Shown: positions 7,981 to 15,974 of the stretch, piece by piece
Layout of the letters: each line of letters opens with the position of its first letter
How positions within the stretch are numbered: the first letter of the stretch is position 1
Assembly: GCA_035943635.1 (NCBI GenBank)
Contig: DASZBX010000146.1
Span: forward strand, 1-64,000
DNA length: 64,000 nucleotides
Source: DASZBX01 sp035943635
GTDB lineage: Bacteria; Actinomycetota; Actinomycetes; Streptomycetales; Catenulisporaceae
Direction of reading: 5' to 3'
Made by a program: the position numbers and the translations under genes
Notes under the pieces: generated by a model
Told to the model about the DNA's origin: nothing
The model's database searches: none
Seen by the model: only the letters and a program-made list of their open reading frames with translations

Positions 7981-8437
7981 CGTCGAATGCGGCCTCGGCG
8001 GACGCGCCGACCCCCGCGGCGGTGGCCGTGTTCGCGGCCGCCTTCTTCAGCTCGGCCACCGTGTCCCTCGGCCCCCCGGACCGCTCGGCCTCCTCGCTGC
8101 ACAGCAGGGCGGCGGCGTAGAGCACGTTCGCCCCGACGTCCGGCGGCAGCTCGGCGAGGCGGCCGAGCAGCGCCGTCACGGACTCGGCCAGGGTGGCGAT
8201 CGGCTCGTCCGGCCACGCCTCGGCCAACGCCGCGCACTGCCCGTCGGCGGCAGCGATGACGTCGGCAGGGATGAAGGCGTTCGCCGACGGCGACGACGTC
8301 CGCGCCGCCGCAGACCCCGGCGGCGGCTCCTCGTCGACCGGCAGCAGCGTGAACACGATCGAGGCGAAGTCGTCCCGGGTCAGCTGCCCGCCCTTCCTAC
8401 CGTAACGGCCGGCGGTCACGCGGTGGTCTTTCGTCAT
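7976..8437 (-). CDS. Hypothetical protein, possibly shortened by a frameshift
   Basis: A 153-residue acidic, Ala-rich soluble protein (MTKDHRVTAGRYGRKGGQLTRDDFASIVFTLLP...). GAGGA about eight bases before the ATG supports the start. The middle is low-complexity; the second half (ATLAESVTALLGRLAELPPDVGANVLYAAALLCSEEAERS) is predicted helical. The stop at 7976 interrupts a coding-like tail that continues one frame over (see 7840-7980), so the natural protein may be about 200 aa. No recognised family. Confidence 0.5.
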   Translation of the reverse strand: MTKDHRVTAGRYGRKGGQLTRDDFASIVFTLLPVDEEPPPGSAAARTSSPSANAFIPADVIAAADGQCAALAEAWPDEPIATLAESVTALLGRLAELPPDVGANVLYAAALLCSEEAERSGGPRDTVAELKKAAANTATAAGVGASAEAAFDD

Positions 8438-8725
8438 ATTCCGATCCTCTGCTCCCCCGACGGCTCCGGCAACCGCTGGTCAGCCCGGCTGGGCCGGTCA
8501 GACCTCCGGAATGGTCAGCCCTAAGCTCGTGCCGGTCCGCTTTCGCGCTGCCCACCCCGCGTAACCGGGCGTGCGCGGCCCAAACGCGCGATGCCCGGCC
8601 CGCCGGGGGCCGAGGCGGACGGCCGCAAGTCGACCGTCGTCCTCGGCACCGAGCGGACCGGGCACCGTGGCCGGCTGCGGGAACGGAACCGGGAGCCGGG
8701 AGGCCGCCGAGCCGCGTCGCCGCGC

Positions 8726-9283
8726 TCAGGGTGCGATCCGCCGGCGCCGCCGGGCCCGCAGCGGCCGGCCGGCCAGATCCGTGGCCTGCGCCGGGGCCAG
8801 GCCGGGGATGTCGCCGTCGCTGGCGGCGGCCAGGGCCTGCTCGTAGAGGGCCTGGTCGCGGGCCCGGGCGTGCGCCATGGCGCGCTCCCGGTTCTCCTCC
8901 TCGGAGATGGTCAGCTGGTCGTGGCTCAGGTCCTGCGGCCCGAGGTCCAGCAGCGGCCGGGACTCGTCGCCGTACTCGGGGTACTCGGCGTAGGCCGGCT
9001 CCTCGACCACCGGCACGGAGCCGGGCATCACTGCACTGGACGGCCCGACCGCGTAGGGGTCCACGCTGGCCGGGGTGCCGGCCGGGACGATCGGGTTGCC
9101 GAACACGTCGAGCACCGGCTCGCCCAGCGGCTCGACCACGGCGGCCACCGCGGCGGCCCGGGTGGACAGCAGCGGGCTGTCGCGATCATGAACCGGATGG
9201 CCAGGTCGGCCAGACCGGCGATCATGATGATCAGCCCGGCCGAAACTGCCGAATGCGCCGAATCGCGGCATTGTCCGGTACAT
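8726..9283 (-). CDS. Hypothetical protein, probable 5' frameshift
   Basis: The reliable part is about residues 38-185 (LLSTRAAAVAAVVEPLGEPVLDVFGNPIVPAGTPASVDPYAV... to ...GLAPAQATDLAGRPLRARRRRRIAP), Pro/Glu-rich with a basic tail. The frame before position about 9186 is Arg/His-rich and unlike real protein, whereas the neighbouring frame reads MIAGLADLAIRFMIA, a plausible amphipathic or membrane start. Adding one base near 9186 would join these into one gene starting near 9227. The start is therefore uncertain. No family recognised. Confidence 0.4.
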   Translation of the reverse strand: MYRTMPRFGAFGSFGRADHHDRRSGRPGHPVHDRDSPLLSTRAAAVAAVVEPLGEPVLDVFGNPIVPAGTPASVDPYAVGPSSAVMPGSVPVVEEPAYAEYPEYGDESRPLLDLGPQDLSHDQLTISEEENRERAMAHARARDQALYEQALAAASDGDIPGLAPAQATDLAGRPLRARRRRRIAP

Positions 9284-9466
9284 TCGGGTTCGGCTTTACC
9301 CGGGCGCCGGACCGGGGCCATAATCAGAGTCCTGCACTGTGCGCCGCCGCGAGTGCGCCCGCCGCCGCGACGCAGGGGCCGGACGGTGCTCCGAACCGCC
9401 GGTTTGGCCTCGCGAGATGTGGGCACACGGGTGTGGCCTGTGTCTACCGCCGAACGGAGCCGCCCG

Positions 9467-10558
9467 ATGCCCGACACGCAGTACCCGGTGACGACGGCGC
9501 AGGCGGCGCCGGCCGGGCGCCGGCCGCAGCGGGGAACCAGGACCGCCGGGGCGGCGTGGGCCGCGGAGCCCGTGTTCGACCCCTCCATCAGCGCCGAGGA
9601 CCGGGACGTGCTGCTGGGCCTGCGCGAACTGCTCTGGACCGCGGGCGAGCCGGGCCCGGTGCGCCTGACCATGCAGGCCAAGGGCGCCGACGACCATCTC
9701 AAGGCGATCGGGCTGCTGTCCGTGCCGACGATCGGGCTGTCCGTGATCGGGCTGCTGCTGAAGTCGGGGGCTGACCGGACCGCGGGCTTCTACTCGTTCC
9801 TGTACCGGCTCGCCGAGATCTGCACGTTCATCGTCGCAGGCGTGTTGGTCTTGTGCGCGCTCGGCTTGTACATCGGGATGATGCGCAACCAGCGCGCCTA
9901 CATGCCCGAGGACTACGCGATGGACCTGGCCTCTGAGTTGCAGGGCCGTTATGTACTGCCCAACATCGATCTCGATGATCAGAGCCGCGAGCTGTACCTG
10001 CGCGCCCGTACGGCCTGCGCGCGGATCACCGAGTCGCGTGCTTATGTGCAGGGCCTGCTCGACACGAACGCGCACCGTGCCGTGCTGCCGCGCCTGGTGT
10101 GGGAGCTGGCGAGCGAACTGGCCGAGCTGACCAACAAGTCCGCGCTGCTGGGCGATTCCTTCCAGGCCGGACCCAAGCCGGGCGCGGGCCAGTCGAACCG
10201 GGCCCGGGAGCTGGCCGAGGCGATGGCGGTGGCCGAACGGCGCGTCGTCGCGCTCGAAGCCCACGCCGACCGGGTCGCGGCCCTGGACCCGCTGTGCCAG
10301 GAACTGACCGCCGCTCGCGACCTCGCGGCCGAGCACCCGACCGTGGAGATGGCCGGTCTGCGCACCCTGGGCCGCTTCGCCGACCAGGAGAAGTCCTGGC
10401 TGTCGGACGCCCTGTCGGCCAGCCGGGCCCGGGTGGACTCCGAGGCCCGCAGCCTCACCGACGACGCCCGACGATTGCGCGACCAGGTGTTCACCGGGGA
10501 ACCGGCCCGGGGTGCGTTCACGACGGAAGGGTCCCCCTCGGTCATGATGGGACAGTGA
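9467..10558 (+). CDS. Two-TM protein with long helical C-terminal domain
   Basis: A 363-residue protein. Residues about 1-80 are soluble (FDPSISAEDRDVLLGLRELLWTAGEPGPVRL). Two membrane helices follow (AIGLLSVPTIGLSVIGLLL and ICTFIVAGVLVLCALGLYIGMM). The C-terminal about 220 residues are strongly helical with coiled-coil character (RARELAEAMAVAERRVVALEAHADRVAALDPL). CGGAG seven bases before the ATG supports the start. The next gene, an ArsB-like permease, starts 70 bases downstream and may be co-transcribed. Function unknown. Confidence 0.55.
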   Translation: MPDTQYPVTTAQAAPAGRRPQRGTRTAGAAWAAEPVFDPSISAEDRDVLLGLRELLWTAGEPGPVRLTMQAKGADDHLKAIGLLSVPTIGLSVIGLLLKSGADRTAGFYSFLYRLAEICTFIVAGVLVLCALGLYIGMMRNQRAYMPEDYAMDLASELQGRYVLPNIDLDDQSRELYLRARTACARITESRAYVQGLLDTNAHRAVLPRLVWELASELAELTNKSALLGDSFQAGPKPGAGQSNRARELAEAMAVAERRVVALEAHADRVAALDPLCQELTAARDLAAEHPTVEMAGLRTLGRFADQEKSWLSDALSASRARVDSEARSLTDDARRLRDQVFTGEPARGAFTTEGSPSVMMGQ

Positions 10559-10628
10559 CTTCTTCAATGCCTGAGTCTGCTGAGCTTGCTGAGATCTCCG
10601 CGGTGCCGACCGGTCGTGGTGGGCGCGC

Positions 10629-11771
10629 ATGTGGCTGGTAGCCGCGATCGCCGGGCTGCTGTTCCTGGCGACCGGCATCACGCCCTGGTCGCAGATCGGG
10701 TCGGTGGCCGGGCAGGTCGGGCCGGTGCTGCTGTTCCTGATCGGGATCACCGTGGTGGCGGAGCTCTCGGACGCGGCCGGGGTGTTCACCGCGGCCGCCG
10801 GATGGGCGGCGCGGCTGGGCCGAGGCAGCGTGCGGCGACTGTTCGGGCTGGTCGTGGTGCTGGCCACGGTCACCACGCTGGTGCTGAGCCTGGACACGAC
10901 GGCCGTGCTGCTCACGCCGGTCGTGCTGGCGCTGGCCGCCAGCCTGGAGATCTCCCCGATCCCGTTCGCGATGGCGACGGTGTGGCTGGCGAACACCGCC
11001 AGCCTACTGCTGCCGGTCTCCAATCTGACCAACCTGCTGGCGATGCGCACGCTCGGACTGAGCGTGACCGGCTTCGCCGGGCGGACCTGGCTGGCGGCGG
11101 TGTTGGCGGTGGTCGTGACGGTCGCCGTGCTGACCACGCGTTACCGCCGGGACCTGCGCGGGAGGTATCAGCTGCCGCAGCCCGCGCCGGTGCAGGACCG
11201 GGTGCTGTTCCGGGCGTCGGGAGCGGTGTGCCTGGCGGTCGGGCCGTTGTTCGTGGCGGGCGCGAACGTGGCGGTGGTCGCGTGTGCGGGCGCCGGGATC
11301 CTGGTCGTCTTGTTCGCCGTGCGGCAGCGTTCGGCGCTGCGGTTCGGGCTGGTGCCGTGGCAGCTGGTGTTGTTGGTGTTCGGCCTGTTCCTGGTCGTGC
11401 GCGGCGGTTTGGACCACGGGTTGGGGCGGGTGCTGACCGACGCGGCGGGCAGTGCGTCCTCCGCAGCCGGGCTGGGCCGGATGGCCGGGGTGAGCGCCGT
11501 GGCGGCGAACGTGGTGAACAACCTCCCGGCGTTCGCCGCCCTGCAGCCCGTGGCCGGCGCCTCGGTCCCACGCACGCTCTCGCTGCTGGCCGGGGTCAAT
11601 CTCGGCCCGCTGATCCTGCTCTGGGGCTCGCTGGCGACGCTGCTGTGGCGGGAACGCTGCGAGGCGCGCGACGTGCGGATCAGCGCGGGCCAGTTCGCCG
11701 CGGTCGGACTGGTCGGCGTGCCGCTGCTGCTGGCGGCCGCGGTGCTGGGTTTGGACCTCGTCGGGCGTTAG
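10629..11771 (+). CDS. ArsB/NhaD-type ion transporter (SLC13-like permease)
   Basis: A 380-residue polytopic membrane protein with about ten hydrophobic segments. The pattern LLFLIGITVVAELSDAAGVF, the signature-like LSLDTTAVLLTPVVLALA with FAMATVWLANTASLLLPVSNLTNLLA, and the second-half repeat AANVVNNLPAFAALQP are typical of the ion-transporter superfamily holding arsenite (ArsB), citrate and Na+/H+ (NhaD) carriers. It would export an anion or exchange ions across the plasma membrane. No ars regulator or ArsA/ArsC gene is adjacent, so arsenite is not established as substrate. The ATG at 10629 has GGTGGG upstream. Confidence 0.75.
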   Translation: MWLVAAIAGLLFLATGITPWSQIGSVAGQVGPVLLFLIGITVVAELSDAAGVFTAAAGWAARLGRGSVRRLFGLVVVLATVTTLVLSLDTTAVLLTPVVLALAASLEISPIPFAMATVWLANTASLLLPVSNLTNLLAMRTLGLSVTGFAGRTWLAAVLAVVVTVAVLTTRYRRDLRGRYQLPQPAPVQDRVLFRASGAVCLAVGPLFVAGANVAVVACAGAGILVVLFAVRQRSALRFGLVPWQLVLLVFGLFLVVRGGLDHGLGRVLTDAAGSASSAAGLGRMAGVSAVAANVVNNLPAFAALQPVAGASVPRTLSLLAGVNLGPLILLWGSLATLLWRERCEARDVRISAGQFAAVGLVGVPLLLAAAVLGLDLVGR

Positions 11772-11910
11772 AACAGCGGGGTCCGGGCGCGGCGTGGCGC
11801 GGGCCACGACCCAGTTCGCCGCATCGCTTGACTCTCCCCTTGGGGCGGCCCCCAGCATCGAAAGGGCCGGGCGCCGCGCCCGGCGACGAGGAAGACGGAC
11901 GGGCGGAACC

Positions 11911-13050
11911 ATGCAGCTGCTGACCATCGGGGCGTTCGCACGGGCGACCCGGCTCTCGATCAAGGCCCTGCGCCTGTACGACGAGTTCGGGCTGCTGCGG
12001 CCGGTCCGCGTCGACCCGGTCAGCGGCTACCGGTACTACGCCCCGGAACAGGTCGAACGCGCCCGGCTGGTGCTGTGGCTGCGCCGGCTCGGCATGCCGC
12101 TGGCCGGGATCCGCGAGGTCTGCGAGCAACCGCCGGCCGGCGCCGCCGACCTGGTCCGCTCCTTCTGGGCGCAGGCCGAGGCCGACGTCGCGGCCCGCCG
12201 CGACCTGGCCGCCTTCCTCGTCGACCACCTGAACGGGAAGGACACCGCCATGACCGCAACCACCACCGCTCCGCTGGAGATCCGCTACGCCGCGCTGAGC
12301 GACATCGGCCTGGTCCGGCCGAGGAACCAGGACACCGCCTACGCCGGCCCGGGCCTGCTGGCCGTGGCCGACGGCTTCGGCGGGAACTGGGGCTCGGCCC
12401 CGCTGGAGGCGATCTCCCCGGCCGCGGCCAGCGAGGCCGCGATCGACGCGTTCAAGCGGCTGGAGCCGGGCATCGTGCAGGCCGCGGACCTGCTCAACGC
12501 CCTGCAGGACGCCGTGGACGAGGCCGACCGGGCCGTGCTCGCGGCCGCCGCGACGGACTCCGGCGGCGAGGTCGATCCCGGAACCACCCTGACCGCCATG
12601 CTGTGGACCGGGTCGCAGCTGGCCCTCGCCCATATCGGCGACTCGCGCGCCTACCTGCTGCGCGACGGCGAGCTCTTCCAGATCACGCACGACCACACGG
12701 TCGTGCAGTCGCTGATCGACGAGGGCAAGCTGAGCCGCGACGAGGCCGCCAGCCACCCGCAGCGTTCCCTGCTGACCCGTGCCCTGGACGGCAAGTCCAA
12801 GGGGCAGCCGGAGTTGCAGGTCCACGGCGCCCAGGCCGGGGACCGCTACCTGTTGTCCACGGACGGCCTGACCACGATGGTGACGGACGAGGAACTGCTC
12901 CACATCCTGTCGACCGTCGCCGACCCCGAAGAGGCCGTGCGGCAGCTGGTGGCCCAGGCGAACCAGGCCGGCGGCCCGGACAACATCGCGTGCGTCGTGG
13001 CCGATGTGGTCGAACCGGCCCGCCAGGGCGACATCCGGATCTCCCTCTGA
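11911..13050 (+). CDS. MerR-PP2C fusion: HTH regulator joined to Ser/Thr phosphatase
   Basis: A 379-residue fusion. Residues 1-70 form a MerR winged HTH (LLTIGAFARATRLSIKALRLYDEFGLLRPVRVDPVSGYRYY), residues about 70-110 a helical linker, and residues about 125-375 a PP2C-type phosphatase. The latter keeps the metal-binding signature residues: NQDTAYAG, LLAVADGFGGNWG, GTTLTAMLW, AHIGDSRAYLL, LLSTDGL and GGPDNIACVV. It probably couples protein dephosphorylation to DNA binding. The ATG at 11911 begins the MerR domain; an upstream ATG would only add Arg-rich sequence. The frame is uninterrupted across the junction (internal Met near 12250), so the fusion is real in this sequence. Confidence 0.85.
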   Translation: MQLLTIGAFARATRLSIKALRLYDEFGLLRPVRVDPVSGYRYYAPEQVERARLVLWLRRLGMPLAGIREVCEQPPAGAADLVRSFWAQAEADVAARRDLAAFLVDHLNGKDTAMTATTTAPLEIRYAALSDIGLVRPRNQDTAYAGPGLLAVADGFGGNWGSAPLEAISPAAASEAAIDAFKRLEPGIVQAADLLNALQDAVDEADRAVLAAAATDSGGEVDPGTTLTAMLWTGSQLALAHIGDSRAYLLRDGELFQITHDHTVVQSLIDEGKLSRDEAASHPQRSLLTRALDGKSKGQPELQVHGAQAGDRYLLSTDGLTTMVTDEELLHILSTVADPEEAVRQLVAQANQAGGPDNIACVVADVVEPARQGDIRISL

Positions 13051-13091
13051 GCCACCGGCTGCGGACGATTCAGCCCGGTCGGCTCAGCCGG

Positions 13092-13550
13092 TCAGACGCG
13101 GCGCAGCCCTCCGCGTCTGACTGACTGGACCAAACGGGCCAGGTCGTCGGCCTGGTCCGGCGGGCAGGCGTCCAGGAGCAGGGGAAACAGGGTCGTGTCC
13201 TGCGTCGCGATGTGCTCGCCGACGGCGATGAACAGCTGGTGCAGCAGGTCCTCGAAGACCTCGTCCTGCTCGTCGCGTCCGGCGACGGCTTCGACCAGGG
13301 CGGCGACGTGGGCCTGGTCGCGTTCCTGGTCCCGGGCCAGGCGGGCGCCGTCCGGGAGGTGCTCGCGGATCGCGGGGTACAGGTAGCGTTCCTCGGCGGT
13401 CGAGTGCCGCAGGAGCCAGACCGAGGCCTCGTTGATCACGCTCCGGCGCCCGCCGTCGCCGGGCGACAGGGCCAGGGCCTCGGTGAGCAGGCTCTGGATG
13501 TGTTCGTGGTCCTCGGCGAGTTCCGCGGCTATGTTTCCGCCTTCGGGCAT
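13092..13550 (-). CDS. Hemerythrin-like (HHE) cation-binding protein
   Basis: A 152-residue four-helix protein with His/Glu pairs typical of hemerythrin domains: ELAEDHEHIQSLL (HxxxH-like), LLRHSTAEERYLYPAIREHL (H...E), DQAHVAALVEAV and FIAVGEHIATQDTTLFPLLL (H...D/E). Such proteins bind a di-iron centre and sense or buffer oxygen, NO or redox stress. AAAGGAGG precedes the ATG at ideal distance. It resembles the hemerythrin gene at 19892, suggesting paralogues. It is divergent from the DinB-like gene. Confidence 0.8.
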   Translation of the reverse strand: MPEGGNIAAELAEDHEHIQSLLTEALALSPGDGGRRSVINEASVWLLRHSTAEERYLYPAIREHLPDGARLARDQERDQAHVAALVEAVAGRDEQDEVFEDLLHQLFIAVGEHIATQDTTLFPLLLDACPPDQADDLARLVQSVRRGGLRRV

Positions 13551-13738
13551 GGGTGTGCGCCTCCTTTGATCGGAAACAGGTCCAGTGCCCCGGGGCCCGG
13601 GCCTGAAACCGGGTCAGGTGGGGCGGGTGTGACAGGGGCGTGTGCGGCGGGCTGGACGGGATACCCGTGGCATACCGTGGTACGAGCACGGATACCCTCG
13701 GCCGATTATGTCGGCGTCCTGATCTGGAGGTTGCGGAA

Positions 13739-14287
13739 ATGAGTGGTGCGGAGGTCACGACGAGTGCGGGCCTGCTGGTCGACGCGTTGGGGCGGATCCA
13801 CGAGGAGGTGCACTCGGTCGTGGACGGGCTGAGCGTGCGGCACTCGGTCCGCCGGCTCGATCCGGAGGCCAACACGGTCGCCTGGCTGGTGTGGCACCTG
13901 GCCCGGGTGCAGGACGACCACCTCGCGAAGGCGGCCGGGACCGAGCAGGTGTGGACGGCGCAGGGCTGGGTGAAGCGGTTCGGGCTGCCGTTCCCCCCGG
14001 AGGCGCACGGGTACGGTCAGAACGCGGCCGACGTCGCGGCGGTGCGGGTGGATCCGCTGGACCTGCTGACCGGCTACCACGACGCGGTCCACGAGGAGTC
14101 GGTCAAGTACGTGCGCGGCCTGAGCAACGCGGACTTCGACCGGGTGGTGGACACGCGGTGGGATCCGCCGGTCACCCTCGGGGTTCGGATCGTCAGTGTG
14201 ATCTCGGACGGGCTTCAGCACGTCGGGCAGGCCGCCGTCATCCGCGGGATCGTGGAGCGTCTCGACGCGGAAGCGGGCCGGAGCTAG
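13739..14287 (+). CDS. DinB/MDMPI-like metal-binding protein
   Basis: A 182-residue four-helix-bundle protein of the DinB superfamily, which includes mycothiol-dependent maleylpyruvate isomerases and thiol transferases. The N-terminal helix LLVDALGRIHEEVHSVVDGLSV, the motif NTVAWLVWHLARVQDDHLA and the C-terminal SDGLQHVGQAAVIRGIVERL provide the usual His triad for a divalent metal. It is likely a cytosolic mycothiol-linked detoxification enzyme; substrate unknown. GGAGG eight bases before the ATG at 13739. Its stop codon lies inside an 86-bp perfect palindrome. Confidence 0.75.
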   Translation: MSGAEVTTSAGLLVDALGRIHEEVHSVVDGLSVRHSVRRLDPEANTVAWLVWHLARVQDDHLAKAAGTEQVWTAQGWVKRFGLPFPPEAHGYGQNAADVAAVRVDPLDLLTGYHDAVHEESVKYVRGLSNADFDRVVDTRWDPPVTLGVRIVSVISDGLQHVGQAAVIRGIVERLDAEAGRS

Positions 14288-14369
14288 GAGTCCGCTGAAG
14301 ATCTTGGAATGGCCTGGGCGGCCGGATCCGGCCGCCCAGGCCATTCCAAGATCTTCAGCGGACTCCTAG
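14284..14369. repeat. 86-bp perfect palindrome (copy 1)
   Basis: The sequence from 14284 to 14369 is its own reverse complement, centred on GGATCC at 14324-14329, with arms CTAGGAGTCCGCTGAAGATC... It overlaps the stop of the DinB-like gene. A diverged copy lies at 17419-17519. Perfect dyad with no loop is unusual for a terminator and could extrude as a cruciform. It is probably a mobile palindromic (REP-like) unit. Confidence 0.85.
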
Positions 14370-14582
14370 ACGAGTTGTTCCGAATTCTGACGCGGCGAAA
14401 CGCCTGATCGGCGGCGCCTAGCCGCACGCCGCGACCAACCACAGACGACAAAGGTATGCGGTCGACCACGGCGCACGCCCAGCCACCACCGCTGAGCCGT
14501 TTCGCCGTGCACACTCACCCGGCAGGTCAACACGCCTACCAGCAACTCGGCTCAGGCACCAGAATCCGGAACAACTCGTCTA
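14366..14582. mobile_element. Small MITE-like element with 20-bp terminal inverted repeats
   Basis: ACGAGTTGTTCCGAATTCTG just inside CTAG at 14366-14369 is matched, one mismatch, by CAGAATCCGGAACAACTCGT ending before CTAG at 14579-14582. CTAG on both sides looks like a 4-bp target duplication. A nested pair CGGCGAAACG / CGTTTCGCCG lies within. No transposase is encoded. The interior resembles the window's first 130 bases. It abuts the 86-bp palindrome. Confidence 0.6.
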
Positions 14583-14606
14583 GTTCTCGGCCGGAGCGGA
14601 CACGCG

Positions 14607-14634
14607 AAAGCCCGGCCGCATGAGCCGGGCTTTT
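14607..14634. terminator. Rho-independent terminator
   Basis: AAAGCCCGGC (14607-14616), 7-base loop, GCCGGGCTTT (14624-14633), followed by T. Works in either direction; probably ends plus-strand transcription. Confidence 0.75.
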
Positions 14635-14643
14635 CAGACACGC

Positions 14644-14676
14644 GATATGCCTGGCAGGACTCCTGCCAGGCATATC
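14644..14676. terminator. Second hairpin before the 14684 gene's end
   Basis: A perfect 15-bp inverted repeat (GATATGCCTGGCAGG at 14644-14658, complement at 14662-14676) with a 3-base loop, 8 bases beyond the stop of the minus-strand small gene. Confidence 0.7.
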
Positions 14677-14683
14677 CGGAACG

Positions 14684-14932
14684 TTACCGCGGCAGCCACT
14701 CGAGGACGTAGTCGTACTCGTCCGGGGAGACGGTTATCGCCATGGCCGGCGTGGTGCTCGACTCGACGTGCTCGCCCGCGACGACGAACACGGAGCTCTG
14801 CCGGTTCTCCGACAGCCACTCGCGGACCTCGTCGTTGTCGAAGCTGGGCAGGCGGGCGTCGGGCAACGGCACCCCGGTGGGCACGGCTTCGTCCGGACTG
14901 GCCGCGATGAGAGACACAATGGGTTCTTGCAT
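14684..14932 (-). CDS. Small acidic hypothetical protein
   Basis: An 82-residue soluble protein (MQEPIVSLIAASPDEAVPTG... to ...DYVLEWLPR). It is acidic with repeated Glu/Asp-Trp-Leu elements: DNDEVREWLSENRQSSVFVVAGEHVE and DEYDYVLEWL. AAGGAGG about seven bases upstream of the ATG is an excellent ribosome-binding site and a double hairpin follows the stop, so it is very probably a real gene. No family recognised. Confidence 0.65.
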   Translation of the reverse strand: MQEPIVSLIAASPDEAVPTGVPLPDARLPSFDNDEVREWLSENRQSSVFVVAGEHVESSTTPAMAITVSPDEYDYVLEWLPR

Positions 14933-15048
14933 TGTCCTGCCTCCTTGAAGGCTCGGTGCTTCTCTCCCGGATTTCCGTTCGCCACCCGGGTAAACCTGCC
15001 ATTCAGGTGATCAGCCGATCCGACCGGTCCGACGAGTGCCTGGTTCGA

Positions 15049-15537
15049 CTAGTACTCGGGGTCTTCGTCGACGTAGTCGTCGTCCTCCTCGATCAGGTGC
15101 ATGGCGGCCTCCTCGGCGCCGGCCGCGCCGCCGTCGATGCCGACGTCCCGGACGAAGTAACTGGGGTCAGTGGTCGCGTGGCTGCCCTCGTCCTCGGCCA
15201 GCAGGCGGCCGGCCCGCGGCTGTTCCGGGGCGTCGCCGAACGGGAACTCGTCGTCCTCCAACTGGCCGCGCGAGTCCTGCGGAGCGGCCGGGCCGTCCTC
15301 GCCGGTGTCCGGCTCCTCCTGGGCCAGCCGCTGGTCCAGGGTCTCGCCGGTGCGGGCCTCGGCCAGGGTCACTCCGAAGCCCTCCGAGGCCGGGTGCCGC
15401 TCGCGCGGGCTGATCCCGGTGTCCAGCGGATCCTGGTCGAGGTCGTCCGTGTCCAGGGTCTCGGACGGCTGCAGGACACCCTCGTCCTCCAGGACGTCGT
15501 CGTACGGCGTGTCCAGATCCGTGTTCTGTTCGCTCAT
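15049..15537 (-). CDS. DUF5709 family protein
   Basis: A 162-residue, highly acidic and largely disordered protein (TPYDDVLEDEGVLQPSETLDTDDLDQDPLDTG...). The pattern LDTGISPRERHPASEGFGVTLAEARTGETLDQRLAQEEPD and the C-terminal AAMHLIEEDD is that of the actinobacterial DUF5709 family. Family function is unknown. CGGGAG lies upstream of the ATG. It stands upstream of the small gene at 14684 on the same strand with a 116-base gap. Confidence 0.75.
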   Translation of the reverse strand: MSEQNTDLDTPYDDVLEDEGVLQPSETLDTDDLDQDPLDTGISPRERHPASEGFGVTLAEARTGETLDQRLAQEEPDTGEDGPAAPQDSRGQLEDDEFPFGDAPEQPRAGRLLAEDEGSHATTDPSYFVRDVGIDGGAAGAEEAAMHLIEEDDDYVDEDPEY

Positions 15538-15647
15538 GGCTCCCGACTACCCTTCGTCCAACGGGCTAAGCAGGCGGCCGCCCGGTCCCGGCGGCAAGGT
15601 GCCCGCGGCGGGCCCGCCTCGCCCCTCCAGGATCGCAGACCGGCAGC

Positions 15648-15974
15648 TCAGCCGCCTTCCGAGTCGGTGCGGCGGCAGGAGAGCAGGCCGGGGACCTGGA
15701 GCAGGCGGGCGGTGAGCGCGTCCAGATCGCCGCGGCCGTGCAGGGTCAGCGCCACCTCGACCGAGCGGGCCCCGGCGCAATCACGGTGACCCGGGAGGGG
15801 TCGAGCACGACGGTGCCGGGGTGCACCACGTCGGTGAAACCGTATTTGCTCAGCAGCGTGAACAGTGCGGCGCCGAGCCCGACCACGGTGTACGTGCGCA
15901 GTCCGGCGGACTTCTGCCGGATCTCCCGCTGGGTAACCGGTTCTGCGCGGCGGAAAACCGGCGTGCCGCGGCGG
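15648..15974 (-). pseudogene. MgtC-family membrane protein remnant
   Basis: Minus-strand translation gives VFRRAEPVTQREIRQKSAG then LRTYTVVGLGAALFTLLSKYGFTDVV, the MgtC/SapB core after TM1 (REhRxKxAGLRTh-VglGaALF). It runs to DPSRVTVIAPG and then shifts frame into ARSVEVALTLHGRGDLDALTARLLQVPGL, the C-terminal MgtC ACT-like tail, ending at 15648. The membrane helices with the SGIGFLGAG-type signature that should lie between are missing. So the N-terminus and a central block are deleted. The remnant abuts the end of the CDF transporter gene. Confidence 0.65.

Noticed and set aside
10586..11923. A 445-codon plus frame overlapping the ArsB-like gene
   Set aside because: Arg/Gly/Ala-rich shadow; the frame starting at 10629 gives a clean polytopic membrane protein.
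14284..14514. A 76-residue minus frame spanning the palindrome and the MITE
   Set aside because: It translates repeat DNA (ends with the palindrome arm), has no ribosome-binding site, and the counterpart at 1-130 does not preserve the frame.
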